Below, in pieces: positions 50,296-58,250 of a stretch of DNA of 64,000 nucleotides. Origin of the DNA: Akkermansia muciniphila (GTDB lineage: Bacteria > Verrucomicrobiota > Verrucomicrobiia > Verrucomicrobiales > Akkermansiaceae). Where the stretch lies: NCBI GenBank assembly GCA_004557455.1, contig SFDX01000021.1, positions 1-64,000 of the forward strand, given 5' to 3'. A program made the position numbers and the translations under genes. The notes below the pieces were generated by a model, which had not been told where the DNA came from, ran no database searches, and saw nothing but the letters and a program-made list of their open reading frames with translations. Within the stretch, counting starts at the first letter, position 1, and each line of letters starts with the position of its first letter.

Positions 50296-51467
50296 CAGGC
50301 TTTCAGCGAATCGCAGAAGCGGGCCATCTTATCGCAAGCCTGCTCCAGCAGCGAGAAGGCCGTGGCGTAGCAACAGCGCAGGTAGCCCTCCCCGCAGGGC
50401 CCGAAGGCCGTGCCCGGCACCGCCGCCACCTTGTGCTCCTTCAGCAGGCGCAGGGCAAACTCCTTGGAGCTGAGCCCGAAGCGGCGGATGGAGGGGAAGG
50501 TGTAGAACGCGCCGCCCGGCAGGTGGCAGTCCATCCCCATATCATTGAAACGCTTGACGATGTAATCGCGGCGAATGTGGTAGCTGTCCCGCATCTCGTG
50601 CATGGCACTCTGCCCGTTGCGCAGGGCCTCGATGCCCGCCTCCTGGGAGGTGATGGTGGGGCAGATCATGGTGTAGGAGTGGATCTTGCACATCATCTCG
50701 ATGAGCTCCTTGGGCCCGCAGCAGTAGCCCAGGCGGAAACCGGTCATGGCAAAGGCCTTGGAGAAACCGTGCAGCAGCAGGGTGCGCTCCTTCATGCCGG
50801 GCAGAGAGGCGATGGAGGTGTGGCGCACGCCGTCGTAGCGCAGCTCGGAGTAGATTTCATCCGTCAACACAAAGATGTCATGCTTCACACATATCTCCGC
50901 AATGCGGGTGAGCGTCTCCAAGGGCGCGATGGAACCCGTGGGGTTGGTTGGGAAGTTGAGCATGAGCACCTTGGTGCGCGGGGTGATGGCCGCCTCCAGC
51001 TTGTCCGGATTAAGGGCGAAGAGGTCCTCGATGCCGGTCTGCACGGGCACGGCCACGCCGTCCGCCATCTGCACGGTGGGGGCGTAGCTCACGTACACGG
51101 GCTCGTGGTAAATCACCTCGTCCCCGGGGTTCAGCAGGCAGCGCAGGGCCAAGTCGATGGCCTCGCTGACGCCGACGGTGGGGAGAATCTCGCAGGTGGG
51201 GTCATAGCCCACGCCGAAGAAGGAGCCCACATAGGCGGCGATGGCCTCGCGCAGGGAGAGCAGGCCGTAGTTGCTGGTGTAGGTGGTGTGCCCCTTCTCC
51301 AGCGAGAAGATGGCGGCCTCGCGAATGTTCCAAGGGGTCACGAAATCCGGCTCGCCGACACCCAGGGAGATGATGTCCTTGCTGCCGGCGCAGAGGTCGA
51401 AGAACTCGCGGATGCCGGAGCGCGGCATGTCCACGATCTTTCGAGAAAGGAAACGTTGCGTATCCAT
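50295..51467 (-). CDS. class I/II PLP-dependent aminotransferase
   Basis: 390 residues from MDTQRFLSRKIVDMP. Fold type I motifs: YTSNYGLLSLREAIAAY, NFPTNPTGS, LTDEIYSELRYDG and the PLP Lys in LLHGFSKAFAMTGFRLGY (about 240). It is similar to aspartate/aromatic aminotransferases of the PatA/AspC-like group; the substrate cannot be set from sequence alone. It lies 19 bp downstream of an Lrp-type regulator on the same strand, suggesting amino acid-responsive control. The 21-residue upstream extension is Arg/Ser-rich and overlaps the regulator gene. Confidence 0.9.
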   Translation of the reverse strand: MDTQRFLSRKIVDMPRSGIREFFDLCAGSKDIISLGVGEPDFVTPWNIREAAIFSLEKGHTTYTSNYGLLSLREAIAAYVGSFFGVGYDPTCEILPTVGVSEAIDLALRCLLNPGDEVIYHEPVYVSYAPTVQMADGVAVPVQTGIEDLFALNPDKLEAAITPRTKVLMLNFPTNPTGSIAPLETLTRIAEICVKHDIFVLTDEIYSELRYDGVRHTSIASLPGMKERTLLLHGFSKAFAMTGFRLGYCCGPKELIEMMCKIHSYTMICPTITSQEAGIEALRNGQSAMHEMRDSYHIRRDYIVKRFNDMGMDCHLPGGAFYTFPSIRRFGLSSKEFALRLLKEHKVAAVPGTAFGPCGEGYLRCCYATAFSLLEQACDKMARFCDSLKA

Positions 51468-51486
51468 AATCGGGAGCGGGGCAAAA

Positions 51487-51963
51487 TCAGGGAGCGACGC
51501 TGATGCGCTCCGGCGCATCCTCCTCCTCAAAGCTCAGGCCGTTGTTCTTGTAGGTCTTGAGGCGGAACTGGGTGGAGGTGGAGAGCACGCCCTCCATGGT
51601 GGAGAGTTTCTCGCTGACAAAACGGGCCACCCCCATCAGGCTCTTGGCCTCCACCATGACGAGGAGGTCGAAGTTGCCGGAGATGAGGAAGCAGCTCTTC
51701 ACCTCATCGAAACGGGCAATGCGCGAGGCCAGGCGGTTGAAGCCGCCGCCGCGCTCCGGGGTGCACCGTACCTCGATGAAGGCGGAAACAAAGTCATCGT
51801 CGTCGTTCACAATGGCCTGGTAGCCCACGATGCGGCCCTCCTTTTCCAAGGCTGCACGCTCGGCCGCAATATCAGAGGCGCTCACATTGAGACGGTCTGC
51901 GAGTTGCCGGTCGCTCAAGCGGGCATCCGCTGCCAACAATTTAAGAAGGGAGTCCCTCAACAT
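51487..51963 (-). CDS. Lrp/AsnC-family transcriptional regulator
   Basis: 158 residues from MLRDSLLKLLAAD. The HTH is at about 8-50 (LSDRQLADRLNVSASDIAAERAALEKEGRIVGYQAIV), followed by a RAM ligand-binding domain (FISGNFDLLVMVEAKS-like core, FVSEKLSTMEGV). It probably regulates the downstream aminotransferase. It starts 10 nt after a clear -10 box and is divergent from the Sel1 protein gene, sharing a ~110 bp promoter region. Confidence 0.88.
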   Translation of the reverse strand: MLRDSLLKLLAADARLSDRQLADRLNVSASDIAAERAALEKEGRIVGYQAIVNDDDDFVSAFIEVRCTPERGGGFNRLASRIARFDEVKSCFLISGNFDLLVMVEAKSLMGVARFVSEKLSTMEGVLSTSTQFRLKTYKNNGLSFEEEDAPERISVAP

Positions 51964-51973
51964 AGTGCCGGTG

Positions 51974-52002
51974 ATGGTAGCACACGCGGCGGGAGGCGTC
52001 AA
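51974..52002 (-). promoter_or_regulatory. promoter of the Lrp-like gene
   Basis: Minus strand: TTGACG (52002-51997), 17 bp, TACCAT (51979-51974). The ATG is 10 nt after the -10. Confidence 0.65.
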
Positions 52003-52034
52003 GCACTATCCCCGCCAGCGGACGCGAAAAAATG

Positions 52035-52063
52035 TGGACAAAGCGGGTACGGAGGAGTAAAAT
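52035..52063 (+). promoter_or_regulatory. promoter of the Sel1-repeat gene
   Basis: TGGACA (52035-52040), 17 bp, TAAAAT (52058-52063). The ATG at 52071 is 7 nt after the -10, so the mRNA is likely leaderless. Confidence 0.65.
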
Positions 52064-52070
52064 GGGGCCA

Positions 52071-53042
52071 ATGAAGTGGATTTTGCCGATCATAGCCGGG
52101 CTGATGCTGCCGCTGAGCCCTGCGGCGCAGAAGGACAGCAGTGCCCCGCCCGAGGTACCGGACGAGGAAACAGCGGCCGTGCTGTACACGGCGGCCATTG
52201 TGACCCTGCACAACCCGAACGACGCGAAGATGGACGCCATCCCCGACATGCTGGAGGCCTGCATCCGCGCCGGCTACGCGCCCGCCTGCGAGACCCTGCT
52301 GAACATACGCGAAGGCTGGTTCCACGGGCTGCCGCAGCAGAAGGAGAAGGCCGCGGAGCTGGCCCTGCAACTGGCCCGGCAGGAGCAGAAGTGGCGCAAC
52401 AAACCCGCCATGCACCGGGCTTGCCTGAGCGCCATGGCCCGCTATGCGCGCTACTGCGAGAGCGGGTTCGGCCGCCCGCGCAACCTGGAGGATGCCTACG
52501 CCTGGGTGAGCAAGGCGGCCGCGCTGGGCTACAGCCACGCGCAGGTGGAGCAGGCGCGCTACCTGATGCTGGGCGGCGGGGTGCAGCAGGACCCGGCGGC
52601 GGCCCTGAAGCTGCTGCAGGAGGTGTGCCTGCGCGATATGAAGGCCCCGCACCTCTTCAATTACATGGGCTGCCTATACCTGGCGGGCGCGGACGGCGGC
52701 GAGCCGGACTATGACATGGCGCTGCAATGCTTCCGCTACGGCGACCACTTCGGGGATGCCGATGCCGTGAATAACCTGGGCATTATGTACGAGGACGGCA
52801 TCGGAATGGAGGAGGATACGGAGCGCGCGCTGAAGTGCTACCGCCGCGCGGCCTCCCTGGGCAGCAAGGAGGCCTCCGCCAACCTGATGCGCCTGACGGA
52901 GGAGGCCGCCCGGGGGCCGATGGGTACCCGCACGCAGCAACAGGTCATCAACGGCGCCGTCCGCGTCATCGAGACCCTGCCCATCACCCGGCAGCGCAAG
53001 GATATGCTGCTGCGGCACATCTCCAAACCCACAGAGGAATGA
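52071..53042 (+). CDS. exported Sel1-like repeat protein
   Basis: 323 residues. The signal peptide is MKWILPIIAGLMLPLSPAAQ. The body consists of Sel1-like repeats, clearest in EDAYAWVSKAAALGYSHAQVEQARY, YDMALQCFRYGDHFGDADAVNNLG and ERALKCYRRAASLGSKEAS. Such repeats bind partner proteins; the envelope role here is unknown. The stop overlaps the queG start (ATGA). Confidence 0.8.
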   Translation: MKWILPIIAGLMLPLSPAAQKDSSAPPEVPDEETAAVLYTAAIVTLHNPNDAKMDAIPDMLEACIRAGYAPACETLLNIREGWFHGLPQQKEKAAELALQLARQEQKWRNKPAMHRACLSAMARYARYCESGFGRPRNLEDAYAWVSKAAALGYSHAQVEQARYLMLGGGVQQDPAAALKLLQEVCLRDMKAPHLFNYMGCLYLAGADGGEPDYDMALQCFRYGDHFGDADAVNNLGIMYEDGIGMEEDTERALKCYRRAASLGSKEASANLMRLTEEAARGPMGTRTQQQVINGAVRVIETLPITRQRKDMLLRHISKPTEE

Positions 53043-53953
53043 GCCCCCTGCCCTCCCCCGATGCCGCTGCGGCTCTGCAGGCGCTACGCTACGCTGCCGC
53101 GCAGTTGGGCTTCTCCGCCGCCGGGGTGGCCCCGGCCGATGCCGACCAGGGCGACCGACTGCCCCGCTGGCTGGAGGAGGGCTGCCACGGGGATATGGAG
53201 TGGATGCTGCGCCACCTGCCCGCTCGCCTGAATCCGCAGCTCGTGCTGCCGGGGGTGCAGCGCGTGGTCATCCTTACCTATGAATACGCGCGCGCGGACG
53301 CCCGCACTGCCCCGGGGGGGATAGCCCGCTACGCCCAGGGGGAGGATTATCACAAATTGTTGGCCCCCAAGCTGGCGGACTTGGATGAGACGCTGCAATG
53401 GTACGGCGGGCAGCAGCGCTGCTTTGCGGACTCCGGCCCCGTGAGTGAGCGCTTTTTCGCGGCGCGCGCGGGGCTAGGCTGGATAGGCCGCAACGGGCTG
53501 CTCATCCGCCCGCGCGGGGGCTCCTACTGCTTCCTGGCCTGCATCCTCACCACCCTGCCCCTGCCCGTCGGCGAACCCATGCGCCCGCACTGCGGCAAAT
53601 GCCGGCGCTGTGAGCAGGCCTGCCCCGCAGGCGCCCTGCGGGAGGGCCGGTGCGATGCCCGCCGCTGCCTGGCCTACTGGACCATCGAGGCCAAAAGCCC
53701 CATGCCGCCGGATATAGCCGCGGCCCTCGGGAACAATCTGTACGGCTGCGATGCCTGCCAGGCCGCCTGCCCCTGGAACCGGACCCCCGCCCCGCGCGTC
53801 GACCCGCACCTGCTCATGCCGGCCCCGCTGCGCACGGCGGATCTCTCCCACCCGGATGACGCCGCCTTCGCCGCCGCCTTTGCGGCCTCCCCCATCCGCC
53901 GCATCGGCCCCGCGCACCTGCGCGCCAATGCAGCGGCACTGCACCGGGAATAA
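53039..53953 (+). CDS. queG: epoxyqueuosine reductase
   Basis: 304 residues. Cobalamin-dependent last step of queuosine formation in tRNA. Motifs: GYDY-type region DYHKLLAPKLADL, FADSGPVSERFFAARAGLGWIGRNGLLI, and two 4Fe-4S clusters (CGKCRRCEQACPAGAL near 185; GCDACQAACPWN near 237). It is shorter than E. coli QueG, lacking the C-terminal HEAT-like extension. The start is fixed by the ATGA overlap with the Sel1 gene. Together with gluQ it points to queuosine-modified tRNA in this organism. Confidence 0.92.
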   Translation: MSPLPSPDAAAALQALRYAAAQLGFSAAGVAPADADQGDRLPRWLEEGCHGDMEWMLRHLPARLNPQLVLPGVQRVVILTYEYARADARTAPGGIARYAQGEDYHKLLAPKLADLDETLQWYGGQQRCFADSGPVSERFFAARAGLGWIGRNGLLIRPRGGSYCFLACILTTLPLPVGEPMRPHCGKCRRCEQACPAGALREGRCDARRCLAYWTIEAKSPMPPDIAAALGNNLYGCDACQAACPWNRTPAPRVDPHLLMPAPLRTADLSHPDDAAFAAAFAASPIRRIGPAHLRANAAALHRE

Positions 53954-53984
53954 GCACCTTTCTCTGTCATGACCCGCACGAAGC

Positions 53985-54013
53985 TTGACTTCCCGCCTCC
54001 GCTCGCATACAAT
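53985..54013 (+). promoter_or_regulatory. ompH-lpxD promoter
   Basis: TTGACT (53985-53990), 17 bp, TACAAT (54008-54013). The leader to the ATG is about 20 nt. Confidence 0.75.
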
Positions 54014-54039
54014 GCAGGGCGTCAAAAGGACATCGTATT

Positions 54040-54714
54040 ATGAAGTTCCCCATTATCTCCACGATTGCCGTTTCCCTCTGCGCCTTGGCCGCCACGGCCC
54101 AAGCAGAGCTCAAGGTCGCTACCGTGAACGTCATCGACGTTTACACCAAGTACTACAAGCGTTTTGATACCGAGGCCGAGCTGCAGAAGCAACTCGCCGA
54201 GGTGAAGAAGCAGATCACCCAGCGCGAGGACGAGCTGCGCGCCATGCAGGAGGACCTCAAGAAGATCCAGGCTAAGTACGACCCCAGCCTTTCCCAGTCC
54301 GCCGTCGAGAAGCTCAAGCAGGAGTTCGATGCCAAGCAGGTTGAGGCCAAGGCCAAGGAGCAGAGCCTCAAGGATTTCGCCCAGCGCCGCTCCATGAGCT
54401 TCAACGAGATCCGTAACCGCGAGATGAGCATCCTGGTGCAGGATGTCCTCAAGTCCATCAAGGAGGTAGCCGCCGAGAACGGTTGTGACCTCGTGGCAGA
54501 CTCCGGTGCCCTCTCCGTTCGACCGGAAATCGGCATTCAGCTGCCCACCTTCCCCTACCTCAAGGATGGCTTTGACATCACCCCGGAGGTGCTCAAGAAG
54601 CTGAATGCAGGCGCTCCCGCCGGTTTCGACCCGGATGCGAAGCTCAAGAGCCTGTACAGCGATGCGGAGGCTGCCCCTGCCCCCGCCTCCGCTCCGAATA
54701 AGGCTAAGAAGTAA
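54040..54714 (+). CDS. OmpH/Skp-family periplasmic chaperone
   Basis: 224 residues. The signal peptide is MKFPIISTIAVSLCALAATAQA. The mature N-terminus KVATVNVIDVYTKYYK is the Skp beta strand, followed by a long Lys/Glu/Gln-rich coiled coil (about 45-130) and a C-terminal strand region (DLVADSGALS). A ~70-residue tail rich in Ala/Pro follows. It binds unfolded outer-membrane proteins. lpxD follows by 27 bp, the arrangement typical of skp-lpxD in Gram-negatives. Confidence 0.9.
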   Translation: MKFPIISTIAVSLCALAATAQAELKVATVNVIDVYTKYYKRFDTEAELQKQLAEVKKQITQREDELRAMQEDLKKIQAKYDPSLSQSAVEKLKQEFDAKQVEAKAKEQSLKDFAQRRSMSFNEIRNREMSILVQDVLKSIKEVAAENGCDLVADSGALSVRPEIGIQLPTFPYLKDGFDITPEVLKKLNAGAPAGFDPDAKLKSLYSDAEAAPAPASAPNKAKK

Positions 54715-54741
54715 CCCACACCCCCTTCCCCCGCGAGCCGT

Positions 54742-55815
54742 ATGAACCTCTCCCTGCGCGATGTTCTGGAGCTCACCGGCGGCACCTTGCTTCAACCGGC
54801 TCCGGAAATTACCGTTTCCGGAGTCGCTACCTTGAAGGATGCCGGCCCCGGTGAAGCTGCTTTCCTGGGTAACACGCAACATTACATGGAGGACTTCGCC
54901 GCCACCAAGGCGGGCCTCGTCCTCGTGCCGGCCGGCCTCACGCAATACCCGGAGGGGCCCGCTTTCATCGAGGTGGAGAACCCCTCCCTCGCCTTCAATG
55001 CGCTGGTAGACCACTTCATGAAGGCTGCCAATGACTTCACCCCCGGTATTCACCCCACCGCCTGTGTGGACCCCACCGCGCAAGTAGATGCTACCAAGGT
55101 GCGCATCTGCGCCGGTGCCATCGTGGAGGCCGGTGCCGTCATCGGGGATGGGTCGGATATCGGCCCGGGCTGCGTCATCGGTAAGTCCGTCACCATCGGC
55201 ACGGATTGTAAGCTGTATGCCCGTGTGGTGATCCGGGAGCGCTGCATCATCGGCAACCATGTGGTGCTGCAACCCGGCTGCATCATCGGCGGGGATGGCT
55301 TCGGCTTCCTGCTCAACCCCAAGACCGGCCGCTACGAGACCGTGGACCAAGTGGGCATCGTGGTCATCGAGGATAACGTGGACATCGGTGCCAACACCAC
55401 CATCGACCGCGCCCGCTTCGGCCGCACGGTCATCGGCGAGGGTACCAAGATTGATAACTTGGTGCAGATCGGCCACAACTGCCGTATCGGTAAGCACTGC
55501 ATCATCGTCTCCCAAAGCGGCATTGCGGGCAGCACCGTTCTGGGGGATTATGTGACGGTGGCAGCTCAGGTCGGCATCGCCGGCCACCTCAATATCGGCA
55601 GCAAGGTCATGCTCGGCGCACGCTCCGGCGTCATGAACGACCTGGAGCCCGGCAAGAAGTACTGGGGCGCCCCCGCCTGCAACGCCGCCGATGCGGCCAA
55701 GCAGTTCGCCGCTATTCGCAAGCTCCCCGCCGCCTTCCGCGAGCTTCAGGACCTCAAGAAGCAGGCCGCCAAAATTCAGGAGCTCATCGAACAGGCCGTG
55801 GCCGACCAGTCCTGA
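54742..55815 (+). CDS. lpxD: UDP-3-O-acylglucosamine N-acyltransferase
   Basis: 357 residues. The N-terminal LpxD domain (about 1-100) binds the uridine nucleotide. A left-handed beta helix follows (VDPTAQVDATKVRICAGAIVEAGAV and onward) with the conserved VQIGHNCRIGKHCIIVSQSGIAGS that carries the catalytic His. It adds the N-linked 3-hydroxyacyl chain in lipid A synthesis, so the cell has LPS or LOS. A strong terminator follows, then inverton C. Confidence 0.95.
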   Translation: MNLSLRDVLELTGGTLLQPAPEITVSGVATLKDAGPGEAAFLGNTQHYMEDFAATKAGLVLVPAGLTQYPEGPAFIEVENPSLAFNALVDHFMKAANDFTPGIHPTACVDPTAQVDATKVRICAGAIVEAGAVIGDGSDIGPGCVIGKSVTIGTDCKLYARVVIRERCIIGNHVVLQPGCIIGGDGFGFLLNPKTGRYETVDQVGIVVIEDNVDIGANTTIDRARFGRTVIGEGTKIDNLVQIGHNCRIGKHCIIVSQSGIAGSTVLGDYVTVAAQVGIAGHLNIGSKVMLGARSGVMNDLEPGKKYWGAPACNAADAAKQFAAIRKLPAAFRELQDLKKQAAKIQELIEQAVADQS

Positions 55816-55837
55816 CCCACCCACACACGCACCTTTC

Positions 55838-55875
55838 ACCGAGGGAGAGCCCACTCGCTCTTCCTCGGTTTTTTA
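55838..55875 (+). terminator. rho-independent terminator after lpxD
   Basis: Arms ACCGAGG (55838-55844) and CCTCGGT (55863-55869), with further GAG/CTC pairing inside, followed by a run of T (55869-55874). Confidence 0.85.
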
Positions 55876-55881
55876 ATGCCT

Positions 55882-55899
55882 GCATTCGCAATGCTGTAG
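55882..55899 (+). repeat. inverton C left inverted repeat
   Basis: GCATTCGCAATGCTGTAG, identical to the reverse complement of 56020-56037 (18/18). Confidence 0.9.
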
Positions 55900-56019
55900 G
55901 GACAGCTCATTCTAAGTCGTTGAGGCTCAATCACTTACGGAAACTCTCCGTATTCTGCCCGACTACAAGCGGGAATGAAAGGTTCTTATATTTCCGGGGT
56001 ATCCGGACATAAAGCTTGA
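55900..56019. other. candidate 120-bp invertible segment (inverton C)
   Basis: Segment between 18-bp inverted repeats. It carries the -35 (TTGACT, shared with the repeat edge) at its right end and the 25-bp imperfect palindrome at 55914-55938. In the flipped state the -35 would face the lpxD terminator with no usable -10 (GCATTA). Confidence 0.75.
55914..55938. repeat. imperfect palindrome related to 10589-10613
   Basis: Shares AAGTCGTTGAG, TCAA and ACTTAC in the same spacing with the dnaA-upstream palindrome (21 of 25 positions). Function unknown. Confidence 0.5.
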
Positions 56020-56045
56020 CTACAGCATTGCGAATGCTGTATACT
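56016..56045 (+). promoter_or_regulatory. invertible promoter C (active toward GT2 gene)
   Basis: TTGACT (56016-56021), 18 bp, TATACT (56040-56045). The spacer is the inverted repeat. As sequenced it reads into the gene at 56082 (leader about 30 nt). Confidence 0.8.
56020..56037 (-). repeat. inverton C right inverted repeat
   Basis: Reverse complement of 55882-55899. It is embedded in a perfect 21-bp palindrome at 56021-56041 whose arms (TACAGCATT / AATGCTGTA) equal those of inverton A. Confidence 0.9.
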
Positions 56046-56081
56046 CCTTCCACTTCACAGAAAGTAAAAGAGCGTCGGGAC

Positions 56082-56909
56082 ATGAAGGTCAGCATCATCA
56101 TCACAAGTTACAACTATGAGCAGTATATCGGAGAAACGCTCAAGTCTGTTCAGGCCCAAACGCACAAGGACTGGGAGGCCATTGTTGTCGATGATGGTTC
56201 AACAGATAACTCGGTCAATATTATCCGACGTTTTGCCGAGGCGGATCCCCGGATTCATTTTTATCAGCACGAGGGCGGTGTGAACAGGGGCATCATTGCC
56301 ACCAACCTCCTCGCGCTCAGCAAATGCACGGCAGATGTCGTCGCGTTCTGCGAGAGCGATGACGTGCTGCTCCCGGAGTCCATTGAGCGGCGGGCGAAGC
56401 TCATGGAACGCTATCCGGAGGTGGTATGCTGTTTCTCTGACATTACCTACACGAACGAGCAACTCGAGCCTATTATCGCATGGAAGCCACGCAATCTGCC
56501 CGTAAACAAGCCCTTCGATATACGTTTTCTGCACACACTGGGCTACGAGGTTCACACCTTCTCGTGCGCAATGGTACGAAAGGCCGCGCTGGAGCAATGT
56601 GACTTCTCCCCGACCCGAAGCAGTGCGCTGGATCTGTGGATTTTCCGACAACTGTCACACTTCGGTCCCTTCTGCTATGCGGATGAGCCACTCACGCTCT
56701 TCCGACGCCACGGGGACAGCCTCTCCGGGGACCCGATTAACAACAACCGGGCAGCTTGGCACCGACTGATGCGGGACAACGATGCCGTCATCGCCGCGCG
56801 CTTTCCCTCCTGGCACCTCAACCGCCACCTGTACCGCATTCTCTGGAGAATCCGACAGATGAAACAACGGGGACTCGCCTACTGCTGGGACCGGCTCAAG
56901 CGGAAGTAG
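56082..56909 (+). CDS. family 2 glycosyltransferase
   Basis: 275 residues from MKVSIIITSYNYEQYIGETLKS. A GT-A fold with VVDDGSTDNS (nucleotide binding, about 33-43) and CESDDV as the DxD-like metal motif (about 93), then CAMVRKAALEQ and LFRRHGDS near the acceptor side. No membrane segment, so it works at the cytoplasmic face, presumably on a surface glycan. It stands alone between lpxD and purD, under an invertible promoter in the ON orientation. The open frame to 56016 includes the promoter and is rejected. Confidence 0.9.
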   Translation: MKVSIIITSYNYEQYIGETLKSVQAQTHKDWEAIVVDDGSTDNSVNIIRRFAEADPRIHFYQHEGGVNRGIIATNLLALSKCTADVVAFCESDDVLLPESIERRAKLMERYPEVVCCFSDITYTNEQLEPIIAWKPRNLPVNKPFDIRFLHTLGYEVHTFSCAMVRKAALEQCDFSPTRSSALDLWIFRQLSHFGPFCYADEPLTLFRRHGDSLSGDPINNNRAAWHRLMRDNDAVIAARFPSWHLNRHLYRILWRIRQMKQRGLAYCWDRLKRK

Positions 56910-56952
56910 CCCCCGCAATCCGGGGGAGGGTGACTTTTCTGCACGATTTGCC

Positions 56953-56981
56953 TTGCCAAGGGGGAGGCGGGGCGGTACAAT
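56953..56981 (+). promoter_or_regulatory. purD promoter
   Basis: TTGCCA (56953-56958), 17 bp, TACAAT (56976-56981). The ATG is 9 nt after the -10. Confidence 0.75.
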
Positions 56982-56990
56982 AGGGGCAGC

Positions 56991-58235
56991 ATGAAAGTAG
57001 CTGTAATCGGAAAAGGCGGGCGCGAGCAGGCGCTCGTGGAGACGTTGGCCGGCAGCCCAAGCAAGCCGGAGCTGTACACCTACCCCGGCAGTGATGCCAT
57101 TCGGCAGACAGCCAAGCAGATACCGGCGGACAGTTTCGACGGTTTGATGCAGTGGATGGTGGATAACAAGATTGACCTCTGCGTAGCGGGCGAGGAAAGT
57201 TATCTGGTGAAAGAGGAAGGTCTGGCGAACCGTTGCGCAGCGCTGGGAATTCCCTGCTGGGGCCCGCGCAAGGAGAGCGCACAGTTAGAGGCCTCCAAGG
57301 AGTTCGCCAAGGACTTCCTGCTCCGCCACGGCATCCCGACGGGCATGGCCAAGGCCGTTGCCGGTTATGACGAAGCCATTGCGGCCATCGGCGGGCAGTA
57401 CCCCACAGTGCTGAAGTTCGATGGGCTGGCCGCCGGCAAGGGGGTGGCCGTGTGCCCGGATGCCGCCGCAGCGGAGGACTTCCTGCGCGAGGTATTCATC
57501 GACAAGCGTTTCGGCCCGGGGCGTTTGCTGGTGGAGGAGTTCCTCACCGGCCCGGAGATTTCCATTTTCGGTGCCATCTGCGATGAGCATTACCTGATTC
57601 TGTGCCCCGCACGCGACTACAAGCGCCTGTGCGACGGCGACGAAGGCCCGAACACCGGCGGCATGGGAGCGGTGGCCTCGCGTCAACTCGCCTCTCCGGA
57701 GGTGCTGCGCACGATTGAGGAGCGCATCGTGGCCCCCACCGTGGCGGGCTTGCAGAAGGACGGCCTGCCCTACCGCGGTTTCCTTTACTTCGGCCTGATG
57801 CTCACACCGCAGGGGCCCAAGGTGATAGAATACAACTGCCGCTTCGGCGATCCGGAATGCGAGGCGGTGATGCCCCTGCTGCGCGGGGATCTGGCGAGCT
57901 TCTGCCTGGCGGGTGCCAAGGGCGAGTTCAAGCCCGAGCTCATCAGCTTCGACGAGGGATGGAGCGTCTGCTGCATCTTGGCTTCCGCCGGTTACCCCGC
58001 GAGCTCGCACTCCGGGGATCTCATCCGCGGGCTGGAAGACTGCGGGGCTCGCGTGTTCCACTGCGGCACGAAAAAAACGGAGGCCGGTTGGCAGACCGCA
58101 GGCGGTCGCGTGCTGGCCATCGTGGCTCAGGGCGCAACCCTGGATGAAGCCCGCACCAAGGCCCACGCGGAGGCCGCAAAGGTCGACTTCGACGGCGCGC
58201 AACGCCGCAGTGATATCGCCTATAAAAACATGTAA
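56991..58235 (+). CDS. purD: phosphoribosylamine-glycine ligase (GARS)
   Basis: 414 residues. Joins phosphoribosylamine and glycine with ATP (purine step 2). N domain VIGKGGREQAL, ATP-grasp core with VLKFDGLAAGKGVAV (about 142), LVEEFLTGPEISIFG, the GDEGPNTGGMGAV loop (about 218) and the metal-binding EYNCRFGDPECEAVMPLL (about 280). Normal length. It heads a run of plus-strand genes (M42 peptidase, U32, phosphoribosyltransferase) with tiny gaps or overlaps. Confidence 0.96.
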   Translation: MKVAVIGKGGREQALVETLAGSPSKPELYTYPGSDAIRQTAKQIPADSFDGLMQWMVDNKIDLCVAGEESYLVKEEGLANRCAALGIPCWGPRKESAQLEASKEFAKDFLLRHGIPTGMAKAVAGYDEAIAAIGGQYPTVLKFDGLAAGKGVAVCPDAAAAEDFLREVFIDKRFGPGRLLVEEFLTGPEISIFGAICDEHYLILCPARDYKRLCDGDEGPNTGGMGAVASRQLASPEVLRTIEERIVAPTVAGLQKDGLPYRGFLYFGLMLTPQGPKVIEYNCRFGDPECEAVMPLLRGDLASFCLAGAKGEFKPELISFDEGWSVCCILASAGYPASSHSGDLIRGLEDCGARVFHCGTKKTEAGWQTAGGRVLAIVAQGATLDEARTKAHAEAAKVDFDGAQRRSDIAYKNM

Positions 58236-58250
58236 CACCCTTTTGTTGCC

